Shown here: positions 8,728-16,146 of the stretch, in pieces
Layout: the number at the start of each line of letters is the position of its first letter
How positions within the stretch are numbered: the first letter of the stretch is position 1
Made by a program: the position numbers and the translations under genes
NCBI RefSeq assembly: GCF_000023705.1
Contig: NC_012968.1
Location: 1,922,001 to 1,986,000, forward strand
Direction: 5' to 3'
DNA length: 64,000 nucleotides
Source of the DNA: Methylotenera mobilis JLW8
GTDB lineage: Bacteria > Pseudomonadota > Gammaproteobacteria > Burkholderiales > Methylophilaceae
The notes under the pieces: model-generated
What the model was told of the DNA's origin: nothing
Databases searched by the model: none
What the model saw: only the letters and a program-made list of their open reading frames with translations

Positions 8728-9812
8728 TCACCTCCCAAACCCAACCAAGTGCCCTTAATGGCAGAAATCCCAGTCACGGCAATGTTCTCTCCACCGGCAA
8801 ACGGGGCATCGATAACAGTCTCATCCCCTTGCTCAGAAATAACCGTCACTTTCGTCGGCTTAAAACCCGTTTTCGTCTGTACAAATATCAAAGCATTGTT
8901 ACCCTGCCTTGCGAGCGCAGATTTAGGCACACTAAAATACTGCGCCTGACCATCCAGCTTAATTTCAGCCTCTACAAACTGCCCTGGCGATAATTTTTCT
9001 GCACCATTGGTTACTTCAGCACGCAAATGCAGGGTCTGGTCGGCCTTATTCACACTGCGAATCACGGCGATTAGGCGCCCACTTGCATGTAGCTTAGGTA
9101 TCTGTACTTGCATGCCCTCTTTTACAAATGGCAAACCTTCAAGCGGCGCGTGAATTTCCAGCCACAGCGGAGACAATTTTGCAATTCGGTATAAGGGAGT
9201 TGCCATATCGACACGCTGACCGGTTGTCACCATTTGCTCTAACACCTGGCCGGAAATTGGCGCTACCAAACTGAGTCCGCTAGCCATACCGGCTGATGGA
9301 GTTAACTTGGCGATAGCACCATCACTCACGCCAGCCAGCTTTAACGCCTGCTTACGCTGCGCTAAATTGGCACTGGCTTCATCATGTGCACTTTCCGCCT
9401 CAAAATATCGGCGCTGAGCAATCACGCCGTGCTGCAACAACTCGGTATCTCGCGTTAAAGCCTTGGCAGCCAACTTCTCCTGCGTTAACGCCTGCAGATA
9501 GTCGCGTTGCAAACTTAGCAGATCTGGGCTGATTAAATGCGCAATCACTTGCCCTTGTTTAACAGTCTGCCCAGCCGCCACCTGCAACTGATCTATCAAA
9601 CCAGACTGCGGCGCACTGACAATCCGCTCCTGTCCGACCGGGATTACAATTTCCGCAGGGAAGCGACGGCTACTCAATAAAGTATTTTTACCAATTGGCG
9701 CCACTACCACGCCCAGACTTCTTTGCTGCGCTAGGCTCATCACCACATCCGCGGCCTGCGCATTACTGCTTAACAATAGCGCTCCGGTAATTAATATAAG
9801 GAAATAGTTCAT
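8724..9812 (-). CDS. RND efflux periplasmic adaptor (CusB/CzcB type)
   Basis: Membrane-fusion protein of 362 residues with a signal peptide (MNYFLILITGALLLSSNAQA). It has a barrel-sandwich lipoyl motif (SGLIDQLQVAAGQTVKQGQV), an alpha-helical hairpin about residues 110-160 that docks to an outer-membrane channel, and the second lipoyl half (APISGQVLEQMVTTGQRV). It joins the pump to an outer-membrane factor across the periplasm. It lacks the His-rich or Met-rich N-terminal extension of some CusB/CzcB proteins. Its ATG overlaps the stop of the preceding small gene as ATGA. Confidence 0.92.
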   Translation of the reverse strand: MNYFLILITGALLLSSNAQAADVVMSLAQQRSLGVVVAPIGKNTLLSSRRFPAEIVIPVGQERIVSAPQSGLIDQLQVAAGQTVKQGQVIAHLISPDLLSLQRDYLQALTQEKLAAKALTRDTELLQHGVIAQRRYFEAESAHDEASANLAQRKQALKLAGVSDGAIAKLTPSAGMASGLSLVAPISGQVLEQMVTTGQRVDMATPLYRIAKLSPLWLEIHAPLEGLPFVKEGMQVQIPKLHASGRLIAVIRSVNKADQTLHLRAEVTNGAEKLSPGQFVEAEIKLDGQAQYFSVPKSALARQGNNALIFVQTKTGFKPTKVTVISEQGDETVIDAPFAGGENIAVTGISAIKGTWLGLGGE

Positions 9813-10099
9813 GACAGCACTCCTACTATTGGGATGCAGCGGACACCACGCTGCGTTTTAGTTATTTGATGCGCAGAAAAATGCACAGCCCCGCAGACAA
9901 GTGACTGTGCAATTAGCAAGCTAGACAAATTGGTTGCATCAAAGCTAGCTGAACCAGAGTTGGCCAAGCTAGAACCGTCTTTAGCGGCAAGCGATGAAGG
10001 TAACATAGCACAGCATTGAGTCTTGGGCTCGGCATGTAGAAGATGGATACCGTTGACCAATAGCGCTATCACTAGCCAGAAGCGGCTGAATATAGACAT
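9809..10099 (-). CDS. Small secreted protein of the metal efflux operon
   Basis: Predicted protein of 96 residues, not recognised. It starts with a signal peptide (RFWLVIALLVNGIHLLHA) and a mature part with a vicinal Cys pair (TQCCAML), further Cys residues and His in the middle (SLVCGAVHFSAHQI). Its stop overlaps the adaptor's ATG (ATGA), which supports translation as part of the operon. Position and composition recall small periplasmic proteins that precede czc/cus operons, but no homology can be claimed by eye. It may be a metal-sensing or metal-buffering periplasmic peptide (inference). Confidence 0.55.
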   Translation of the reverse strand: MSIFSRFWLVIALLVNGIHLLHAEPKTQCCAMLPSSLAAKDGSSLANSGSASFDATNLSSLLIAQSLVCGAVHFSAHQITKTQRGVRCIPIVGVLS

Positions 10100-10161
10100 A
10101 TCACAATCCTAAAAAAGCAAAAAATCACCCGCGACCAGCACGAGTGTTCAATCTTGATTTT

Positions 10162-10554
10162 TTAGAAGTAGGGAGGAGCGCGCTGTCCCGCGACAGACTG
10201 GAGAAAAGGAGGAATGCTAATATGCGCTACAAACGCATATTTATATCGCCTGATAGAGATTGCCAGCAACGGAATAATAAACAGCATCAAAAACAGGGGC
10301 ACCGGCAATGCCTCTAGATTTTTGGTTTTAACTAGAGCTTTATCTACGCCAACCACTTGTACATCATTCACGTTCTTAAGCGTGTGTACGGTATCTAGCG
10401 GTTGAAACAAATCCGCCTCATGCATATGCAAGCCATGTCCATAGGCAGTGGTATCCGCCTGCACATGGGCGTGGATAAATGGCATAAAGGCTTGCAATAT
10501 TGCAAACCAAACCACAATTACCCACAACAGTTTTTTATTAAAACCTCTTTGCAT
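10162..10554 (-). CDS. Uncharacterised membrane protein with His-rich periplasmic segment
   Basis: Protein of 130 residues with two hydrophobic segments, about residues 9-27 and 85-101, and a periplasmic region between them rich in His (PFIHAHVQ, YGHGLHMHEADLF). The C-terminal tail is positively charged and should stay in the cytoplasm. It is 62 bp upstream of the metal efflux operon on the same strand and is probably its first gene. The His/Met cluster suggests metal contact (inference). I do not recognise the family. The start codon is the first ATG of the frame; no strong ribosome-binding site is visible. Confidence 0.6.
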   Translation of the reverse strand: MQRGFNKKLLWVIVVWFAILQAFMPFIHAHVQADTTAYGHGLHMHEADLFQPLDTVHTLKNVNDVQVVGVDKALVKTKNLEALPVPLFLMLFIIPLLAISIRRYKYAFVAHISIPPFLQSVAGQRAPPYF

Positions 10555-10611
10555 AGCGCCAATTTATCAGCTATTCAGAACAATGACAAACAATGTGCTT
10601 AATAAGCTTTT

Positions 10612-10869
10612 TTAATAAGTTCTTTTTCTAGGAGTAAAAGTATGCTGATTATCAATATGTCTAAATGTAATGCGACCATTGTTAACATCATAAGGTGATA
10701 GCTCCAGCGTAACCTTATCACCCGCTAAAATACGAATGTGATTCTTTTTCATTTTACCGCCGGTATATGCAATCAAGACATGTCCGTTATCCAGGGTTAC
10801 GCGATAGCGCGAATCCGGCAAAATTTCTGTTACTACGCCACTCATTTCGATCAACTCTTCTTTTGCCAT
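10612..10869 (-). CDS. infA: Translation initiation factor IF-1 (second type)
   Basis: IF-1 of 85 residues with the S1/OB fold: [39 protein letters not shown] is spread over the five-strand barrel, followed by [12 protein letters not shown] and a basic tail ending RKRTY. It binds the ribosomal A site during initiation. It is longer than the 72-residue IF-1 encoded in ribosomal protein operons; betaproteobacteria often carry such an extra infA standing alone next to a cold-shock gene, as here. The leader has GGAG eight bases before the ATG. Confidence 0.93.
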   Translation of the reverse strand: MAKEELIEMSGVVTEILPDSRYRVTLDNGHVLIAYTGGKMKKNHIRILAGDKVTLELSPYDVNNGRITFRHIDNQHTFTPRKRTY

Positions 10870-11100
10870 TGCTTTGCTCCAAAATAATGTAAAACCCGTG
10901 TTAAAGCAAAAAGCGAATCAAAAGTTGATGCAATCGTAAAACATTGGGGATATTTAAGTATAAAAATAGTTTACGCAAGCACTACCTAACGCACGCGCAC
11001 TATAGCCTCTGAAGCATAATTTAGCAAGCCAATCAGTTAAATAAGTATCTGATTTTAATCACTATCAAGTATAACCCTACAAAGATAATGTAAATTATGC

Positions 11101-11129
11101 TTGACAGCTTCTCAATTTGTCCGTAAAAA
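11101..11129 (+). promoter_or_regulatory. Probable promoter of the cold-shock gene with long leader
   Basis: A perfect -35 TTGACA (11101-11106), 17-bp spacing and a weaker -10 TAAAAA (11124-11129) would give a leader of about 100 nt before the cold-shock ATG at 11238. Long structured leaders are usual for cspA-type mRNAs; a GC-containing stretch (CCCGAACTTTCAGGGTG, 11190-11206) in it can fold back on itself. The rest of the 368-bp intergene toward infA shows nothing else I can name. Confidence 0.5.
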
Positions 11130-11237
11130 GCAATGTAGGCGTTTGAATTTTTAATTTTTTAGTCTTTCGTAGATTGATTGTATTTAAAAACCCGAACTTT
11201 CAGGGTGCCTCCCTTTTTAAAAAGTATGGAATAAGAT

Positions 11238-11441
11238 ATGGCAACAGGTTTAGTAAAATGGTTTAATGATTCTAAAGGTTTTGGTTTCATTACTCCTGAC
11301 GCAGGCGGTGACGATTTATTCGCACATTTCTCAGCTATCAATGATAGCGGTTACAAAAGTTTGAAAGAAAACGAACGCGTATCTTTCGACGTGACTGACG
11401 GACCAAAAGGTAAACAAGCTTCTAACATTCAGAAGATTTAG
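11238..11441 (+). CDS. Cold-shock protein, CspA family
   Basis: A 67-residue single cold-shock domain. RNP1 (KGFGFI) and RNP2 (DLFAHF) are intact, and the N terminus [18 protein letters not shown] is standard. It acts as a single-stranded nucleic-acid chaperone in the cytoplasm. The ribosome-binding site is GGAA, nine bases before ATG. It is monocistronic, with a long leader and its own terminator. Because paralogues are usual in this family, I cannot say whether this copy is cold-induced or constitutive. Confidence 0.96.
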   Translation: MATGLVKWFNDSKGFGFITPDAGGDDLFAHFSAINDSGYKSLKENERVSFDVTDGPKGKQASNIQKI

Positions 11442-11460
11442 TACTTAAAGAATCCATTTA

Positions 11461-11489
11461 AAATGACCCTTTATCGGGTCATTTTTTTT
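11461..11489 (+). terminator. Terminator of the cold-shock gene
   Basis: A 9-bp stem AAATGACCC/GGGTCATTT with a 6-nt loop, followed by T to 11489, 20 bp after the stop codon. Confidence 0.93.
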
Positions 11490-11585
11490 GTCTTTAGATT
11501 TAGTATTTGTACGACCAAGCGACGAACGTTTACTCTTTCACTTAATATAATTGTTGCTAAATTGACTCCAGAGTAAGATGGTGGC

Positions 11586-11613
11586 TTGTTACAAGCGTGA
11601 CATCATGTAACAA
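11586..11613. repeat. Inverted repeat before the diguanylate cyclase
   Basis: Perfect 8-bp arms TTGTTACA and TGTAACAA are separated by 12 bp, 30 bp before the ATG at 11644. It may be an operator (arm centres two helical turns apart) or a leader hairpin close to the ribosome-binding site AAAGGA. Confidence 0.55.
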
Positions 11614-11643
11614 TCACCCAAAAGGATTAATCAGTCGGATCTT

Positions 11644-13461
11644 ATGGAACAAAAACTTACACCACTTGAAATTGCTCGCCAAACTTTAATTCAGCTCTCA
11701 AAGAGCCAGAAACCGCCTACGCCTGAAAACTACAGTAGAGTTTACGATGAAATTGCAGGGGGTACCTCACCTAGCAGCAAAGCTTTACTAGATACCACTC
11801 TGAATAAAATACTGGCAGAAAAAAGCAAAGAGCATCCTAAATACGCAGCGATTGCAAAACGTATTCCGAATCTGATTGAAAAAAATGATGCGGTTAATCT
11901 GGATACACAGCTGCGCGCACTTATTCTTAACGATGCAGATAAAGATAGTGATATACAGTGGGGGCCGCTACTACGCTATTTACTCAAACAGCTAGAGCTT
12001 AACCATACCGAACTTACTATCTCAAACAAACGTGAGGGACTCAATCGCGTTATTTCGACATTTGGCAGCGATTCAGCCCAGCTGGCCGAAAAGATTCAGA
12101 CTCTCATCACCTCATGGGGTGAGGGCAAAGCAGCTGACATTGAAATATCTGCCAGTCACACACCATCACTTAACCATCATGATGTACAAGCAACTAAGCA
12201 CTCACCACCACCCGACAACGGCAGTTCGGCATATATAGATATTGCTGCTGCATGGCGCGACATATTGGTAAGAACCATTCGAATTATTGTCATGCCAAAA
12301 TTCGCGGACTCTCCTAGTGCAGCAAACCGAGTGGAAGAATTAATTAAAGAGGCTGAAGCAGCGCAAACCTTAGCGCAAATCGAAGATCTGAACAGCACAC
12401 TACGCTCAACTCTACTGCGAGCGGAAATGCAAACGGACGCACAGCGCAGAATGCAAGAGGCGCTGATTGAGATATTACGTTTACTAGTCTCCAGCATGGC
12501 TGAACTGACCATTGAGGACGAGTGGCTGCATGCACAAATTGCCATTGTTAAAGAGATTGTTTCTAAGCCATTAAAAATTGACACCGTCTATAACGCCGAA
12601 AGTAGCTTGAAAGAGCTTATCTTCAAACAAGCACAAATTAAACCAGGCCTGATTGAAGCTAAAGAAACACTTAAAAGCATGGTGAACACCTTTGTTAGCA
12701 GATTAGCTGACATCACCTCGTCTACAGGCACCTATCAGAACAAGATTCAGGAGTATCACAATCAAATTAATGCCGTTAACGACATTGGTGAGCTCAATAC
12801 GATACTAGAGCATTTAGTAGATGATATTGGTGAAATGAATACTGAAGCCAAGGCCAACCATGAGACGCTACTAGAATCACAGAAGAAAGCTGAAGCGGCT
12901 GAAAAGAAAATTAACGAGCTTACCCTCAAGTTAGATTACATTAGCGAGGCTGCGCACGAAGACTTCCTCACAGGCGCGCTCAACAGGCGCGGGATGGATG
13001 AAGCCTTAATTCGCGAATTTGAACGCTCAGACAGGCACGGCACATCGCTCTCACTGGCAATGCTGGACGTTGACCACTTTAAAAAAATCAATGACACCAT
13101 GGGCCACTCTACGGGTGACAAAGCACTGGCGCATTTATCTAAAGTAGTCAAAGGCATTTTACGCAGCACAGATGTATTGGCACGCTATGGTGGCGAGGAG
13201 TTTGTGATTCTATTACCGGGCTCCAACCAGAACGATGCCGTCACCGTTGTTTCCGGGCTGCAACGCGACCTCACCAAAAATTTCTTCCTGCACAATAATG
13301 AACGTGTACTCATTACGTTTAGTGCGGGCGTTGCCGAGCGTGTGCACGGGGAGTCTGTAGACAGCGTACTGCCACGCGCAGATGCCGCGCTATATTTAGC
13401 CAAGCAATCCGGGCGTAATCGCGTAGTAGGCGCAGAGCCGCCCAAATCACGTACCGATTAA
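11644..13461 (+). CDS. Cytoplasmic diguanylate cyclase with long helical N-terminal region
   Basis: Protein of 605 residues without membrane segments. The first 420 residues are largely helical and hydrophilic, with a coiled-coil-like stretch (about 400-435) that leads into the GGDEF domain. The catalytic motif is RYGGEEF and the I-site R-S-T-D lies five residues before it, so c-di-GMP synthesis with product inhibition is expected. The N-terminal half resembles that of cytosolic cyclases whose sensor is undefined; I cannot name a ligand. It is transcribed alone, with a bidirectional terminator after it. With the membrane cyclase at 3074 and the HD-GYP protein at 26114 the window codes for both making and breaking c-di-GMP. 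Confidence 0.92.
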   Translation: MEQKLTPLEIARQTLIQLSKSQKPPTPENYSRVYDEIAGGTSPSSKALLDTTLNKILAEKSKEHPKYAAIAKRIPNLIEKNDAVNLDTQLRALILNDADKDSDIQWGPLLRYLLKQLELNHTELTISNKREGLNRVISTFGSDSAQLAEKIQTLITSWGEGKAADIEISASHTPSLNHHDVQATKHSPPPDNGSSAYIDIAAAWRDILVRTIRIIVMPKFADSPSAANRVEELIKEAEAAQTLAQIEDLNSTLRSTLLRAEMQTDAQRRMQEALIEILRLLVSSMAELTIEDEWLHAQIAIVKEIVSKPLKIDTVYNAESSLKELIFKQAQIKPGLIEAKETLKSMVNTFVSRLADITSSTGTYQNKIQEYHNQINAVNDIGELNTILEHLVDDIGEMNTEAKANHETLLESQKKAEAAEKKINELTLKLDYISEAAHEDFLTGALNRRGMDEALIREFERSDRHGTSLSLAMLDVDHFKKINDTMGHSTGDKALAHLSKVVKGILRSTDVLARYGGEEFVILLPGSNQNDAVTVVSGLQRDLTKNFFLHNNERVLITFSAGVAERVHGESVDSVLPRADAALYLAKQSGRNRVVGAEPPKSRTD

Positions 13462-13565
13462 AGCATCTGATGCGCCAGGTCTTGTTCATCCGCATTTTTA
13501 TGAGACATGCCTAGCTTAGTAACAGTTTAGCTAGTCATACTATAAAAATAGCGAAGCTCACAAAA

Positions 13566-13595
13566 AAAAGGGTCAACCTCACGGTTGACCCTTTT
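13566..13595. terminator. Bidirectional terminator between convergent genes
   Basis: A perfect 13-bp stem AAAAGGGTCAACC/GGTTGACCCTTTT with a TCAC loop. A and T runs on either side let it serve both the diguanylate cyclase (+) and the cytochrome c gene (-). Confidence 0.93.
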
Positions 13596-13620
13596 CCCTT
13601 ATGATGGAGCACTCAAACAG

Positions 13621-13947
13621 CTAGGCCTGTTTCAGTATCCATTTCACAATCGTTTTAATGTCTTCATCTTTTACTTGTGGGCTGTTAGGTGGCATCGCCA
13701 TCTTGCCCCAAACACCTCCTCCACCCGCTTTGACTTTTGCAATCAAGCGCGCTTCTGCATCTGCATCACCTTTATATTTGGTGGCGACATCTTTATAAGC
13801 TGGGCCAAGAACGGCATTCTGTATACCATGACACATTAAACATCCGCTTTTTTGTGCAAGACTTTCTGCTGGGTCAGCAGCATGGGCTGCTTGCGCGCTC
13901 AAGAGCAATGCACTTAACAACACTGATTTCTTTAATAATTGATACAT
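13621..13947 (-). CDS. Class I cytochrome c (c551/c552 type), probable electron acceptor of XoxF
   Basis: Periplasmic monoheme cytochrome of 108 residues with a signal peptide (cleavage after AHA). The heme site is C36-L-M-C39-H40 and the distal ligand is most likely Met85 in the motif GKMAMPPN, which is typical of small c551/c552 cytochromes. It begins 26 bp after the xoxF stop with a good AAGGAAA leader, so it is almost certainly co-transcribed. The natural role would be to take electrons from the methanol dehydrogenase and pass them to the terminal oxidase. It is much smaller than known XoxG proteins, so I do not use that name. Confidence 0.9.
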   Translation of the reverse strand: MYQLLKKSVLLSALLLSAQAAHAADPAESLAQKSGCLMCHGIQNAVLGPAYKDVATKYKGDADAEARLIAKVKAGGGGVWGKMAMPPNSPQVKDEDIKTIVKWILKQA

Positions 13948-13973
13948 GTTTATTTCCTTATGGCTTAATTTAG

Positions 13974-15860
13974 TTACAGGCTAAATACGTTCATTGCGCC
14001 ACCGCCAGGTGCAGCGTTGTATTTCACTAGGTCTTTATAACCACCTGCAGCACCTAAGCCGTCTGTAGAATTAGTTAGGCCCAGGTTCATTGCAACACCA
14101 GCCCAGCCACCAATACCAGATAGCACGCCAACATATTGCTTACCCTTATTGCTGTAAGTGATTGCATTACCCACCACGCCTGAACCGACTTGGAACTTCC
14201 ACAACTCTTTACCGTTGTTAGCATCTACTGCTTTAAACCAACGGTCTAATGTACCGTAGAACACTAGGTTGGTAGAGGTCACAAGTGCACCGCCCCAAGC
14301 TGAGAACTGCTCTTTTTTGTACCAAGCTGATTTGCCTTTTAAGCCATCCCAAGCCATAAAGCCACCCATTACGCCATCTGGGCCTGGGAACATGGTTAAG
14401 GTTGAACCTACCCATGGCTGACCGGCAACGTATTTAGACTCTACCGGCTCATAAGTCATACATACATGGTTAAGCGGTACGTAGAACATGCCAGTTTTTG
14501 GTGAGAAAGCAGCAGGCTGTTGGTCTTTTACGCCAAGTGCAGAAGGACAAATGCCTTGTGCGTTGTAATCCTGGTGGGTTGAGAATTTAGGATCTTTATT
14601 CGGTATACCAGTTTTAAGATCTACATTAAATGCCCAGTTCACAAACGGATGCATTTTGTTTGCAACTAACAATGAACCATTGGTACGGTCAAATGTGTAG
14701 CCAAAACCGTTACGGTCAAAGTGGCTAGCCAATTTCTTACCTTTAGCTTCCCACAAGATGATTTCATTCATGCCGTCGTAATCCCACTCGTCATGCGGCG
14801 TCATTTGATAACCCCATTTAGCCTCACCGGTATCGACATCGCGTGCAAAAATAGTCATCGACCATTTGTTGTCACCTGGACGCACATCTGGGTTCCAAGT
14901 ACTTGGGTTACCAGTACCGTAGTACATCAGGTTTAATTTTGGATCATATGAGTACCAACCCCAAGTAGGGCCACCACCGTTTTGCCAGCCGTCTTTTTTA
15001 GCCTGAGGTTTCAACCAAGTTTTCACGCCCAAGTCTTTTTCAGGAAATTTCAATTGATCTTTAGGTAAAGCTTTAAATGAACCACCAATTTTATTGCCAC
15101 CGTTTACATCTTGGTAAAGTGATAATGCGCTGTAGTGCGGATTATCTTTATTGAAATCATTACCGATTAAAACGTCTTGATCTGAGCCTGTGCTGTAAGC
15201 ACGCCATACCAAAGCACCGTCTTTAATGTTATAAGCACTGATATAGCAGCGTACGCCGTACTCGCCACCTGAACAGCCTGTAATCACTTTATCTTTAATC
15301 ACGTGTGGCGCATTTGTGTTTGATGCACCTTCTTTAGGATTGGTTACTTGTGTATCCCATAGTTTTTTACCTGTTTTAGCATCCAGGGCTACTAACAAAC
15401 CATCATTCTGTTGCAGGAAAATCTTGCCTTCGCCATAGCCTAAACCACGGTTAACGTTATCACAGCACAGCAAAGCCTGTGTTGATGGGTCTTGTTTCGG
15501 GAAATAAGACCAAAGTATTTTCTGGTTGTCGTTCAGATCTAGTGCATAAACGTTGTTAGGGAATGCAGTATGCACATACATTACGCCGTTTACTACTAAC
15601 GGTGCGCCTTCATGGCCACGGTTAACGCCGGTGGCAAAAGACCAGGCTAGCTTCATGTTTTTCACATTGCCTTTGTTGATTTGGCTAAGGCGACTGTAGC
15701 CAGAATTACTAAAATCTTTACGTGGGTGCACCCACTGATTATCATCCTTCATTAGTGTTGATAATTCATCTTCAGCAAAAGCTGGAGTACTTAGCATGCC
15801 AAATAGGCCTGCACTTAAAGCTAGGCTAACGCCAAATTTACGTTTAAATAGATGATTCAT
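13974..15860 (-). CDS. xoxF: Lanthanide-type PQQ methanol dehydrogenase XoxF
   Basis: Periplasmic quinoprotein of 628 residues that oxidises methanol, and probably formaldehyde, and passes electrons to cytochrome c. Signal peptide residues 1-29 (cleaved after AFA). The eight-bladed propeller shows repeated W motifs, the vicinal disulfide Cys132-Cys133, metal ligands Glu200 (GGEYG) and Asn318 (TGNPSTWN), the catalytic Asp360 and, two residues on, Asp362 (HDEWDYDG). The Asp at +2 marks lanthanide-dependent XoxF; calcium MxaF has Ala there. I chose the ATG at 15860 (GGGGA leader, proper signal peptide); the frame is open to 15956 but those codons cover the promoter. A cytochrome c gene follows; no xoxJ/mxaJ or mxaI is nearby. 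The sequence type resembles the Methylophilaceae XoxF4 clade (inference). Confidence 0.95.
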   Translation of the reverse strand: MNHLFKRKFGVSLALSAGLFGMLSTPAFAEDELSTLMKDDNQWVHPRKDFSNSGYSRLSQINKGNVKNMKLAWSFATGVNRGHEGAPLVVNGVMYVHTAFPNNVYALDLNDNQKILWSYFPKQDPSTQALLCCDNVNRGLGYGEGKIFLQQNDGLLVALDAKTGKKLWDTQVTNPKEGASNTNAPHVIKDKVITGCSGGEYGVRCYISAYNIKDGALVWRAYSTGSDQDVLIGNDFNKDNPHYSALSLYQDVNGGNKIGGSFKALPKDQLKFPEKDLGVKTWLKPQAKKDGWQNGGGPTWGWYSYDPKLNLMYYGTGNPSTWNPDVRPGDNKWSMTIFARDVDTGEAKWGYQMTPHDEWDYDGMNEIILWEAKGKKLASHFDRNGFGYTFDRTNGSLLVANKMHPFVNWAFNVDLKTGIPNKDPKFSTHQDYNAQGICPSALGVKDQQPAAFSPKTGMFYVPLNHVCMTYEPVESKYVAGQPWVGSTLTMFPGPDGVMGGFMAWDGLKGKSAWYKKEQFSAWGGALVTSTNLVFYGTLDRWFKAVDANNGKELWKFQVGSGVVGNAITYSNKGKQYVGVLSGIGGWAGVAMNLGLTNSTDGLGAAGGYKDLVKYNAAPGGGAMNVFSL

Positions 15861-15944
15861 TTTGCATCCCCAAATTATAAAATTATTTAAGTTCTGTATT
15901 ACTAATCTCATGCATTGAAACGATATTGGTAACAGTGCTAATAT

Positions 15945-15960
15945 TGCAACAGGCATGCCA
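15945..15960 (-). promoter_or_regulatory. Sigma-54 (-24/-12) promoter of xoxF
   Basis: On the minus strand the sequence reads TGGCAT-GCCTG-TTGCA, which matches the sigma-54 consensus TGGCAC-N5-TTGCA at 10 of 11 defined positions and keeps the required GG-N10-GC spacing. Transcription would start near 15934 and give a leader of about 74 nt before the xoxF ATG. The divergent neighbour encodes a sigma-54 activator, which makes the assignment much stronger. Confidence 0.85.
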
Positions 15961-16091
15961 ACACAATAAAAAGCCGCAAACTTAAATAAAATTTCATTGG
16001 AAATTTATTTAAAATCAATCAACTAGAACTTTCGTGGAAATAAATACTCTTTTAACGTTGGGGGTATTTAACTTTTAATACTGTGTCAGAA

Positions 16092-16121
16092 TTGAACAGT
16101 TGTCACGTGACAGGTGTTCAA
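16092..16121. promoter_or_regulatory. 30-bp palindrome, probable activator-binding site
   Basis: TTGAACA-GT-TGTCACGTGACA-GG-TGTTCAA is a perfect palindrome except for the two-base steps between inner core and outer arms. It lies about 170 bp upstream of the predicted xoxF start, the usual distance for a sigma-54 enhancer, and 25 bp before the activator's own ATG, so it may serve both activation of xoxF and autoregulation. Confidence 0.75.
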
Positions 16122-16146
16122 TTAATTTAAGGTCATTAGCCAATAT

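Noticed and set aside
11576-11600. Possible sigma-54 promoter before the diguanylate cyclase (GGCTTGTTACAAGC)
   Set aside because: GG-N10-GC spacing fits, but the flanking bases of both elements do not match; it coincides with the inverted repeat instead.
15861-15956. N-terminal extension of xoxF to a start at 15956
   Set aside because: It would begin inside the -24/-12 promoter, has no ribosome-binding site and would bury the signal peptide.
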